Shown: positions 1 to 5,867 of the stretch, in pieces
Layout of the letters: every line of letters begins with the position of its first letter
Numbering within the stretch: position 1 is the first letter of the stretch
Assembly (NCBI GenBank): GCA_946415795.1
Contig: CAMKTW010000092.1
Coordinates: forward strand, 1-6,869
Length of the DNA: 6,869 bases
From: an uncultured Bacteroidales bacterium
GTDB lineage: Bacteria > Bacteroidota > Bacteroidia > Bacteroidales > UBA932
Direction: 5' to 3'
The notes under the pieces: model-generated
The model's input: the letters and a program-made list of their open reading frames with translations, nothing else
Database searches by the model: none
Told to the model about the DNA's origin: nothing
Made by a program: the position numbers and the translations under genes

Positions 1-2
1 AC

Positions 3-410
3 TTTGCAAAGTGCGGAGCTACAATGATATACGCCTCCAACTTCTCTATTGGGGTGAACATCCTTTTCAAAACGGCCGAATATCTCTCGCGCCTGGCATC
101 CGGCACGGGCGACTACAAGACCGCTATAGAAGAGATACACCATATACACAAACTGGACGCCCCCAGCGGCACAGCCATCAGCCTCGGAAAGATTGTTGAT
201 GGGGCCGGCGGTTATAAGACCCCCATCACCTCCCAGCGCATTGGCGAGGTACCCGGCGTCCACACCCTCACCCTCACGGGGAACTGCGACAAGATAACCC
301 TTTCTCACGAGGCTTTCTCCCGCGAAGGGCTTGCACAGGGAGCTGTTGAGGCAGCCCTTATGACAGAACGCGTCAGCGGGGTTCACGAGTTCAAAGACCT
401 GATCATATAA
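3..410 (+). CDS. dapB: 4-hydroxy-tetrahydrodipicolinate reductase, 3' part (5' end outside window)
   Basis: This cytosolic enzyme reduces the DapA product to tetrahydrodipicolinate with NAD(P)H in the diaminopimelate/lysine pathway. The reading frame is open from the window edge, and the 135 visible residues correspond to about the last half of a typical 250-270-residue DapB. The first ATG in the frame, at 24, is internal: the codons before it encode FAKCGAT, which continues into the conserved block ASNFSIGVN. The catalytic and substrate-binding signature HHIHKLDAPSGTA is intact; it contains the conserved His pair and Lys, and the SGT loop that binds the dicarboxylate. The C-terminal part (VPGVHTLTLTG, then ITLSHEAFSREGLAQGAV) matches the end of the tetramerisation domain. 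The nucleotide-binding Rossmann domain is mostly outside the window. The stop codon lies 12 bp before dapA, so the genes are almost certainly one operon. The identification is very secure. Confidence 0.96.
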   Translation, partial: FAKCGATMIYASNFSIGVNILFKTAEYLSRLASGTGDYKTAIEEIHHIHKLDAPSGTAISLGKIVDGAGGYKTPITSQRIGEVPGVHTLTLTGNCDKITLSHEAFSREGLAQGAVEAALMTERVSGVHEFKDLII

Positions 411-422
411 TTTTCGAAAGCT

Positions 423-1304
423 ATGGAACAATTGAAATTACAAGGCTGTGGTACCGCGCTGATAACCCCCTTCAAGAACGAGGAGGTAGATTACAAGGCT
501 TTTGAAAAACTCGTACAGTTCCAGATAGAGTCGGGAGTACACTTCCTGGTGCCGCTTGGCACTACCGGCGAGACCCCCTGCCTGATGGACAAAGAGAGGA
601 TCCAGCTACTCCAGACAGCAAAGGCAAACGCCAAGGGGCGCCCCGTGATGGTTGGTGTCGGCACCAACTCTCTGGTAATGACCCGCAACAACATCGACGT
701 GCTTGCGCCATACGAACCCGATGCATTTCTGGTTGTTACTCCATATTACAACAAACCCTCCCAGGACGGCCTGATATCGTATTTCACCGCCGTGGCGGAT
801 TATGCCCCGAAACCGGTGGTGCTTTACAACGTCCCGGGCCGCACCGGAGTCAACATCAGTGCCGACACCACCCTGCGTCTGGCAGAACACCCCAATATCA
901 TCGCGGTCAAGGAGGCCTCCGGCAACTACGACCAGATATCCAAGATCATCGCCCGCGCACCGGAGGGATTCTCTGTACTTTGCGGCAATGACGACGAAAC
1001 CCTCTCCCTGATGGCTACCGGCGCCGCCGGCGTAATCAGCGTCGCATCTAACATCGTCCCCCGCGAGCTGGTTCAGATGACAGAAGCTATGCTTGCAAAC
1101 GACCTGCCCAAGGCCCGCCCTATCCACCACCGGCTCTTTGACCTGTTCAAGAACTGTTTCGTGGAGAGCAACCCCATCCCTGCCAAAGCTGCGCTATTTC
1201 TGATGGGAATGATAGAGAATGAACTCCGCCTGCCCCTTGTCCCGGCACAGGAGAGCACGATGCAACTTATGGAAAAAACCTTGAAAGACCTTAACATTAT
1301 ATAA
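423..1304 (+). CDS. dapA: 4-hydroxy-tetrahydrodipicolinate synthase
   Basis: This cytosolic class I aldolase condenses pyruvate with aspartate semialdehyde, the first committed step of lysine/DAP synthesis. The 293 residues form a normal full-length TIM barrel. Visible active-site elements are GTTGE (46-50, containing the Thr pair of the proton relay), TPYYNKP (106-112, Tyr109), YNVPGRT (135-141, catalytic Tyr135 and substrate-binding Arg140) and the Schiff-base Lys163 in AVKEASGN. The late motif FVESNPIP (246-253) is also typical. Aligned by eye to E. coli DapA, the lysine-inhibition site is altered: His53, His56 and Glu84 correspond to Asp56, Arg59 and Met86 here, while Asn80 is kept as Asn82. 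Weak feedback inhibition is therefore inferred. The gene starts 12 bp after dapB with no obvious Shine-Dalgarno, as is usual in Bacteroidota, and ends 3 bp before ddh. The family assignment is very secure, though NanA-like relatives share the fold; the dapB and ddh neighbours settle the role. Confidence 0.97.
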   Translation: MEQLKLQGCGTALITPFKNEEVDYKAFEKLVQFQIESGVHFLVPLGTTGETPCLMDKERIQLLQTAKANAKGRPVMVGVGTNSLVMTRNNIDVLAPYEPDAFLVVTPYYNKPSQDGLISYFTAVADYAPKPVVLYNVPGRTGVNISADTTLRLAEHPNIIAVKEASGNYDQISKIIARAPEGFSVLCGNDDETLSLMATGAAGVISVASNIVPRELVQMTEAMLANDLPKARPIHHRLFDLFKNCFVESNPIPAKAALFLMGMIENELRLPLVPAQESTMQLMEKTLKDLNII

Positions 1305-1307
1305 ACA

Positions 1308-2204
1308 ATGAAAACTATCAGAGCAGCCGTCGTGGGATACGGCAACATAGGAAGATATACCGTTGAAGCGCTGCAGGCAGCAGATGATTTCGAGATTGCC
1401 GGCATAGTCCGCCGCACTGTCTCGGACATTCCTTCGGAACTAAAGGGTTACAAAGTTGTTACATCCCTGAAAGAGCTTGAGAATGTGGACGTCGCCATTC
1501 TGGCCACCCCTACCCGAAAAGTTGAAGGGTATGCCCTTGAGGCTCTCTCGCTGGGCATTAATACAGTAGACAGTTTTGACATCCACACCAAGATCCCGCA
1601 GCTGCGGGCAACTCTCTCGGATGCTGCCGCAAAGGCCGGCAAGGCATCCGTCATTTCCGCAGGATGGGATCCCGGCTCAGACTCTATGGTACGCGCCATA
1701 CTTGAGGCCTGCGCCCCCAAGGGTCTCACCTACACCAACTTCGGCCCGGGTATGAGTATGGGTCATTCGGTAGCGGTCAAGGCTATTGAAGGGGTTAAGG
1801 ACGCCCTGTCTATGACCATCCCCACCGGACAGGGGGTACACCGCCGTATGGTATATGTTGAGGTAATGGAGGGTTATGATTTTGAAAAGATTGCAGCGGC
1901 GGTAAAGGCCGACCCCTATTTTGCATCGGACGAGACTCACGTATTCCAGGTCGCAAGCGTAGATGCGCTCAAAGATATGGGACACGGTGTAAACCTGGTC
2001 CGCAAGGGTGTATCGGGAAAGACCCAGAATCAGAACTTCCAGTTCAAGATGAGCATCAATAACCCGGCTCTCACAGGCCAGATACTGGTTGCGGCTGCCC
2101 GCGCCGTTATGCGCCAGAAGCCGGGATGCTATACTCTGATAGAGATTCCCCCCGTGGACCTGCTCCCGGGAGAACGCGATTTCTGGGTGTCTCACATAGT
2201 TTAG
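1308..2204 (+). CDS. ddh: meso-diaminopimelate D-dehydrogenase, short (type II-like) form
   Basis: This NADP-dependent oxidoreductase interconverts tetrahydrodipicolinate plus ammonia and meso-diaminopimelate (EC 1.4.1.16). It replaces the succinylase, acetylase or DapL branches with a single step. At 298 residues it is shorter than the roughly 320-residue Corynebacterium enzyme and, from memory, very like the Symbiobacterium thermophilum type II enzyme. The N-terminal Rossmann fold has GYGNIGR (10-16), followed by Arg35-Arg36, where NADP phosphate contacts are expected. Substrate-domain signatures are TVDSFDIH (87-93 and after), SAGWDPGSDS (117-126), NFGPGMSMGHS (144-154), GHGV (225-228) and QKPGCYTLIEIP (270-281). 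It begins only 3 bp after the dapA stop codon, so the two are cotranscribed and serve the same pathway. It converges on the minus-strand gene with a 5-bp gap. The identity is secure; the type II label rests on length and remembered similarity. Confidence 0.95.
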   Translation: MKTIRAAVVGYGNIGRYTVEALQAADDFEIAGIVRRTVSDIPSELKGYKVVTSLKELENVDVAILATPTRKVEGYALEALSLGINTVDSFDIHTKIPQLRATLSDAAAKAGKASVISAGWDPGSDSMVRAILEACAPKGLTYTNFGPGMSMGHSVAVKAIEGVKDALSMTIPTGQGVHRRMVYVEVMEGYDFEKIAAAVKADPYFASDETHVFQVASVDALKDMGHGVNLVRKGVSGKTQNQNFQFKMSINNPALTGQILVAAARAVMRQKPGCYTLIEIPPVDLLPGERDFWVSHIV

Positions 2205-2209
2205 GCTAA

Positions 2210-2770
2210 TCAGAACTGCAAAGAGAGGGTCACGCCGGCTGCCGGAGTGGCCCCTTTCTGTGTCCGGGCAAAATTGAGCGAAGGATACAATTTCAGCTCC
2301 ATCGTCTCAAGCTTGTTAAGGTCCCGGTAATACATATTGCGCACCTTGGCCACGTTTACTGCATCTATGCTGCTGATAATTCCATAAACCACCGCGCCGA
2401 CGGTGAAGCCGATGCTGGCGCCGGCCCACTTGGCCGCCTCATCCACATCGGTAAAAAGGGCTCCGTTGACATCCAGGTAATAAACGAACTGGTTTAAACT
2501 GAAAATCATTGCGGCATCTATGGCGGCGCCAGCCGCAAACATTCCCAGCCCGCGCCCTCTCTCACCGCAGCAGAACTGCCCGAGACCGGGGATGAAAAAC
2601 GACCCAACTGCCGACAGCACAGGGGAATATGGGTCGCCGGGCATATGCTTGTACTCTCTGGCATAATAGATATTCTTAAGGTCAGAGTATTGTAATCCGG
2701 GCACTATCTGCGCGCTGAGTGTATCTGCAAAAAACACTGTAAAAAGCGCAAAAAAAAGGAGTCGCTTCAT
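2210..2770 (-). CDS. small exported/membrane protein with TM2-like glycine hairpin, function unknown
   Basis: The gene encodes 186 residues from the ATG at 2770. An in-frame TTG at 2782 would add MQLT, but it lies almost at the predicted transcription start, so the ATG is preferred. The N-terminus (MKRLLFFALFTVFFADTLSA, then Q) is a clear signal peptide with cleavage probably near residue 20. A hydrophobic stretch (about 52-64) with the motif SFFIPGLGQF is followed by a CGERGRG turn and a second hydrophobic segment (about 74-92). This resembles the PGLGxFYxG hairpin of TM2-like and DUF5683-like Bacteroidota proteins. A third hydrophobic segment spans about 116-138 and ends in SSIDAVNVAKVRN. 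The tail (LYPSLNFART, later GVTLSLQF) has an outer-membrane-like strand pattern ending in Phe. It is probably an envelope protein. I do not recognise a specific function; the family resemblance is from memory. Confidence 0.82.
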   Translation of the reverse strand: MKRLLFFALFTVFFADTLSAQIVPGLQYSDLKNIYYAREYKHMPGDPYSPVLSAVGSFFIPGLGQFCCGERGRGLGMFAAGAAIDAAMIFSLNQFVYYLDVNGALFTDVDEAAKWAGASIGFTVGAVVYGIISSIDAVNVAKVRNMYYRDLNKLETMELKLYPSLNFARTQKGATPAAGVTLSLQF

Positions 2771-2791
2771 CGTTAACTGCAATAAGTTTTA

Positions 2792-2825
2792 CAAAGTTAT
2801 TGTTATATTTGTAAGTTAGTACAAA
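2792..2825 (-). promoter_or_regulatory. predicted Bacteroidota-type promoter for the minus-strand membrane-protein gene
   Basis: Read on the minus strand, 2799-2792 is TAACTTTG, a perfect match to the Bacteroidota -7 consensus TAnnTTTG. A TTTG at 2825-2822 lies 22 nt upstream and could serve as the -33 element; this spacing is close to but slightly longer than the usual range. Transcription would start near 2785, giving a leader of about 15 nt before the ATG at 2770. The region is A+T-rich compared with the flanking coding DNA. No start site has been measured. Confidence 0.6.
2804..2811 (+). promoter_or_regulatory. predicted -7 element for the plus-strand secreted-protein gene and possibly the alarmone operon
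   Basis: TATATTTG is a perfect match to TAnnTTTG. It would start transcription near 2818 and give a leader of about 34 nt before the ATG at 2852. I see no TTTG at the expected upstream distance (around 2780-2785), so the promoter may be weak or helped by an activator. Its upstream half overlaps the -7 element of the opposing promoter. Confidence 0.5.
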
Positions 2826-2851
2826 TTGAACACTATTTTAAGATTATCGAT

Positions 2852-3334
2852 ATGAGACGTCTGCTGGCAATCACACTGACAGCTTTCCTATCTTTGGCAG
2901 CCATGGCGCAGGAAATCCCCTCCGGAGCCAGGATCAAGCTCGCCGAGACCGATGGCAACACGGGTTTTTATCTTGCACTGGGAGCGCCAGACCGCATCCC
3001 CGGCGCATACATTGTGTTTGACCAGTTTGCTGAAACCTGCATTTTCCTGGGCAATTCCGCATCTGATGCGCTCAAAACAGTTGACGATATCATCGCCCTG
3101 TTTGACAAACCCTCCGGCACCGGTACAGACTTCCCGGCCATGCTGGCGGCCGGTGAATCATTCGTCGCATACGGCAAATCCCCCTGCGTGGTGAAAAGCC
3201 GGTTCCTGCGTGGCAAACGCCTGAGTTTCTTCTTTGAGCACGATGCTTTTGTCACGGAGACATATCTGACCAGGGAGAGCGCAAAGTCTGCCAGACTTAT
3301 GGTAGAATCATTGATGATCAGCTCCGTCAGATAA
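2852..3334 (+). CDS. small secreted protein, function unknown
   Basis: This encodes 160 residues with a standard Sec signal peptide: Arg-Arg at 2-3, a hydrophobic core at 4-16, and probable cleavage after Ala19 in AMA|QE. The mature protein is about 141 residues with no further membrane segment, so it should be periplasmic or exported. It contains two cysteines (63 and 112) that could form a disulfide. The mix of short hydrophobic strands and turns (YIVFDQF, CIFLGN, RLSFFFEH) suggests an alpha/beta fold, but I recognise no domain. The start is supported by the signal peptide and by the -7 element at 2804. The gene ends 21 bp before the RelA/SpoT-domain gene with no terminator between, so it is probably the first gene of that transcript. 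A link to alarmone signalling is only inferred from position. Confidence 0.8.
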   Translation: MRRLLAITLTAFLSLAAMAQEIPSGARIKLAETDGNTGFYLALGAPDRIPGAYIVFDQFAETCIFLGNSASDALKTVDDIIALFDKPSGTGTDFPAMLAAGESFVAYGKSPCVVKSRFLRGKRLSFFFEHDAFVTETYLTRESAKSARLMVESLMISSVR

Positions 3335-3355
3335 TCATCCACAGGCAAGTTTGAT

Positions 3356-4462
3356 ATGAGTAAGACAGGAAACTATAACCTGGACCCCCATTCGGAAGAA
3401 TTGCTGGCACAGTATCGCGCCCTGCTCCCTACGTACAGCAAGATCGAGCAAGTGGTGTCCGGAAAACTGAAAGCTTTTTTTGCCGATGCCGGGATGATCG
3501 TCGCCGCGGTGGAACACCGTATCAAGACGGAATCCTCACTTGCGGGGAAACTCGCCCTTAAGGGGAGCAAATACGGTGAGATATTTGACATTACTGATTT
3601 GGTGGGGATACGCGTCATCACATTCTACATAGACGACGTCGACAAGGTCGCATCTGCACTTGAACGCATTTTCGATATCGACTGGGAGAACTCTGTGGAC
3701 AAGCGCAAAATACACGAGATAGACAGCTTCGGCTACCTGTCGCTCCACTATATCTGCCGTATCCCGCCATCTGCCTTCAGTGATCCTGAGTATCCGGATC
3801 TGAACAAGATACGGTTCGAGATACAGATGCGCACAGTGCTGCAGCACGCCTGGGCGAATATGAACCACGACACCGGCTACAAGAGCGGCGTGGAAGTACC
3901 TAAGGTATATCTGCGCAATATGAGCCGCCTGGCAGGAATGCTGGAGCTCATTGACGATGAGTTCAGCCGGATCAGGCGCGAACTCGCCGACTACCGTCGC
4001 CGTGTGCAGGCCCTGGTGGCCTCCGGCAACCTCGGGGAAGTCCAGCTGGACGGAGACTCGTTCAAGAGTTATCTCTCAATCGGCCCCTTCGATCCCCTTA
4101 ACCGCCGTATCGCCGCAATCAATCAGGCAGAGATACAGCAGGTGGACCTCTCCCCTTTCCTCCAGCTCTTCATCTCAATGGGATTCAAGACGCTTGGAGA
4201 TATCGACGGACTGATCAAAGAGTTTTCTGAAGCGGCATACCAGATTGCCTGCTTCCAGATAGGTCTCACCGACATAGACATACTCTCATCTTCAGTAGCT
4301 CCGCAGAACCTCTGCACTGCCTTCATCTTGAAGAAGGGGGGCGGCTCGGCGGGCCTTAAATTTATGCTTGACAAAATTAACGGTCCCTCAGAGGGGAACG
4401 AGATGATGGCTCAGTTCCTGCTTGACCAGTCCAGGGACCTCCCCTTTATGAACCAACAGTAA
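3356..4462 (+). CDS. RelA/SpoT-domain nucleotide pyrophosphotransferase (long small-alarmone-synthetase type) with unknown C-terminal half
   Basis: The predicted role is transfer of pyrophosphate from ATP to a nucleotide (making (p)ppGpp or a relative) in the cytosol. The synthetase domain covers about residues 20-215. Key residues are visible: the ATP-binding stretch RIKTESS (55-61), Asp81 in DITDLVGIRV (equivalent to the Mg-binding Asp of Rel), Tyr127 in GYLSLH (the guanine-stacking position) and Glu155 in FEIQMRT (the second catalytic acid). The following LQHAWANMNHDTGYKS is of the long GTP-pyrophosphokinase-like type, but Asn169 and Asn170 region positions differ from the AEIEHD form I remember. 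There is no N-terminal HD hydrolase and no TGS, helical or ACT domain, so it is not a ribosome-associated RelA/SpoT. Residues 225-368 have no recognisable domain. The stop overlaps the next start by 1 nt (TAATG). The domain call is secure; the product nucleotide is unknown, and a toxSAS-type activity on tRNA cannot be excluded. Confidence 0.9.
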   Translation: MSKTGNYNLDPHSEELLAQYRALLPTYSKIEQVVSGKLKAFFADAGMIVAAVEHRIKTESSLAGKLALKGSKYGEIFDITDLVGIRVITFYIDDVDKVASALERIFDIDWENSVDKRKIHEIDSFGYLSLHYICRIPPSAFSDPEYPDLNKIRFEIQMRTVLQHAWANMNHDTGYKSGVEVPKVYLRNMSRLAGMLELIDDEFSRIRRELADYRRRVQALVASGNLGEVQLDGDSFKSYLSIGPFDPLNRRIAAINQAEIQQVDLSPFLQLFISMGFKTLGDIDGLIKEFSEAAYQIACFQIGLTDIDILSSSVAPQNLCTAFILKKGGGSAGLKFMLDKINGPSEGNEMMAQFLLDQSRDLPFMNQQ

Positions 4463-5037
4463 TGGCCAACCAGAAATTAGATACAGGTCTGCTGGACCGT
4501 GCAATTTTATTCGCCGTCCGTGCCCATTCAGGCACTGAGCGTCGCGGCAAGGGATTCCCGTATATAGTACACCCTATGGAGGCGGTAGCGATTGTAGCTA
4601 CAATAACCTCCGACCAGGAACTTCTGGCCGCCGCCGCCCTGCACGACACGATTGAAGACACCGATGTCACAGTGGATACGCTCCGCGCCGAGTTCGGCGA
4701 CAGGATCGCAGGGCTGGTGGCAGAAGAGAGTGATGTTTTGATAGAGGGTCAGAGCGAGCAGGAGAGCTGGCACGAACGCAAACAGACTGCCATAGACCGC
4801 CTTTGCGGCGCCAGCCACGATGCCAAGATTGTAGCGCTTGGCGACAAACTGTCCAATATGCGTGCTATAGCCCGCGACTATGCCATGCAGGGAGATGCCC
4901 TGTGGAACCTTTTCCACGTTAAGGAGCGAAGCGAACACGAGTGGCACTACCGTGGCCTGGCCCGGGCACTCAAAGAGCTTGAAGATACATTCGCCTACCG
5001 GGAATTTTCTGAATTGATTAATCAGGTATTTGCATAA
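4462..5037 (+). CDS. stand-alone HD-domain alarmone hydrolase (MESH1/SpoT-hydrolase-like)
   Basis: This encodes 191 residues, about the size of a one-domain small alarmone hydrolase, which removes the 3'-pyrophosphate from (p)ppGpp using a metal ion (Mn in the family). The HD-fold motifs occur in the expected order: AHSG (His22), GFPYIVHP (31-38, His37), ALHDTIEDTD (59-68, with the His61-Asp62 pair and Glu65-Asp66) and ALGDKLSNMR (125-134, Asp128 as the last metal ligand, and Asn132). All expected metal ligands and the catalytic Glu-Asp pair are present, so it should be active. The C-terminal helices (EWHYRGLARALKELED and onward) align with the tail of human MESH1. It overlaps both neighbours by 1 nt (TAATG at each end), implying translational coupling to the synthetase and a matched synthetase/hydrolase ratio. 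An alternative substrate such as ppApp is possible. Confidence 0.91.
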   Translation: MANQKLDTGLLDRAILFAVRAHSGTERRGKGFPYIVHPMEAVAIVATITSDQELLAAAALHDTIEDTDVTVDTLRAEFGDRIAGLVAEESDVLIEGQSEQESWHERKQTAIDRLCGASHDAKIVALGDKLSNMRAIARDYAMQGDALWNLFHVKERSEHEWHYRGLARALKELEDTFAYREFSELINQVFA

Positions 5038-5867
5038 TGGAAGCCACCAGAATATCCTTGAACGACTATGTACTCACCGGCGGTGGAGCCAACGGGGAGA
5101 GCTACGACAACAAGCACGACCCGTCCATAATGCTCAAGCTCTACTTCCCCGGCAAGATACAGCAGCCCCTGGACGAGATGATGCTTGCCAGAAAGGTTTA
5201 CGATACCGGCATTCCCACCCCCGAGCCGGGCGATTATGTCGTTACGGAAGACGGCCGCTACGGCATCAGGTTCAAACGCATCGTCGGCAAGAAATCATAT
5301 TCACGGGCAACGGCAGACGAACCCGAAAAGGTCGCCCTGTTTGCGTGTGAGTTCGCTCAGATGTGCAAACAACTCCATTCGACCCATCTGGATACAACTC
5401 TATTTGACGACGTCAAGGACCGCTACCTCCGCCTTCTGGAGGAAAACCGGTTCTTCAGCACTTCTGAGAAAGACCGCCTGGCCCGCTTTATCAGCGATAC
5501 GCCAGACGAGGATACCGCTGTCCACGGCGACCTGCAGTTCAGTAATGCGATATTTGCGGGCGAAAAACGCTATTTCATTGACCTCGGCGACTTCTGCTAT
5601 GGCAACCATCTGTTTGACATCGCTATGGTCTACCTGTGCTGCAACCTTTCTCCGGAACCTTTTATCCAGGAGACATTCCATATGCCCAAATCGCTTTCTC
5701 AGGAGTTCTGGAGACATTTTGCCCCGGAGTATTTCGGGGCTGGAATCCCTTTGAAAGAGATTGACGAACAGATACTTCCCTATGCAGGGCTTAAGACTTT
5801 GATAATAGAGCGAGACACCGGCCAGCCTATGCCCGTCTTCCGCGAAGCTTTAAAATCCATATTATGA
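5037..5867 (+). CDS. kinase-like protein of the aminoglycoside phosphotransferase/choline kinase fold (TIGR02172-like)
   Basis: The 276 residues form a protein-kinase-like small-molecule phosphotransferase. Near the N-terminus, TGGGANGESYD (14-24) is a nucleotide-binding loop and Lys34 in IMLKLY is the likely ATP lysine. Further on, MMLARKVYDTGIPTPEP (48-64) is the usual helix/strand after it. The Brenner motif HGDLQFSN (163-170; catalytic Asp165, Asn170) and the metal-binding IDLGD (181-185) are intact, so catalysis is expected. It resembles, from memory, the TIGR02172 family found in Bacteroidota and Fibrobacter, whose substrate I do not know. There is no signal peptide or membrane segment, so it is cytosolic. 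It overlaps the hydrolase by 1 nt and the Cache-sensor gene by 4 nt, which places it in the same pathway by context. It should not be read as an antibiotic-resistance gene; the substrate may be a metabolite, a nucleotide or a protein. Confidence 0.85.
   Translation: MEATRISLNDYVLTGGGANGESYDNKHDPSIMLKLYFPGKIQQPLDEMMLARKVYDTGIPTPEPGDYVVTEDGRYGIRFKRIVGKKSYSRATADEPEKVALFACEFAQMCKQLHSTHLDTTLFDDVKDRYLRLLEENRFFSTSEKDRLARFISDTPDEDTAVHGDLQFSNAIFAGEKRYFIDLGDFCYGNHLFDIAMVYLCCNLSPEPFIQETFHMPKSLSQEFWRHFAPEYFGAGIPLKEIDEQILPYAGLKTLIIERDTGQPMPVFREALKSIL

Noticed and set aside
24..410. ATG at 24 as the start of a complete 128-residue protein
   Set aside because: The frame is open upstream to the window edge, and the preceding codons encode conserved DapB sequence, so this is an internal Met of a truncated dapB.
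606..1130. Long minus-strand open frame opposite dapA
   Set aside because: It lies wholly inside a clear dapA, has no family resemblance and shows the composition of an antisense shadow.
1677..2195. Minus-strand open frame opposite ddh
   Set aside because: It is fully covered by conserved ddh coding sequence, and its translation has no recognisable domain or credible start context.
2225..2262. GC-rich self-complementary bases near the ddh end as a terminator
   Set aside because: The short GCCGGC-type pairing is not followed by a T-run on either strand and lies within coding sequence.
2771..2782. TTG start at 2782 for the minus-strand membrane protein
   Set aside because: It adds four residues ahead of an ideal signal peptide and would lie at the predicted transcription start; the ATG at 2770 fits better.
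3346..3353. CAAGTTTG as a -7 promoter element before the RelA/SpoT-domain gene
   Set aside because: It has one mismatch to TAnnTTTG in the key TA position and lies only 2 bp from the ATG, so any transcript would start inside the gene.
4528..4947. Minus-strand open frame opposite the HD hydrolase
   Set aside because: The plus-strand frame carries all HD catalytic motifs; the antisense frame has none.
5030..5350. Plus-strand frame overlapping the start of the kinase-like gene
   Set aside because: Its translation is low-complexity and Arg/His/Gln-rich, as expected from a +1 shadow; the kinase motifs are in the other frame.
5037..5867. Aminoglycoside resistance gene
   Set aside because: The fold is shared, but the sequence resembles the TIGR02172-like group and the context is an alarmone operon, with no resistance-gene neighbours or mobile element.
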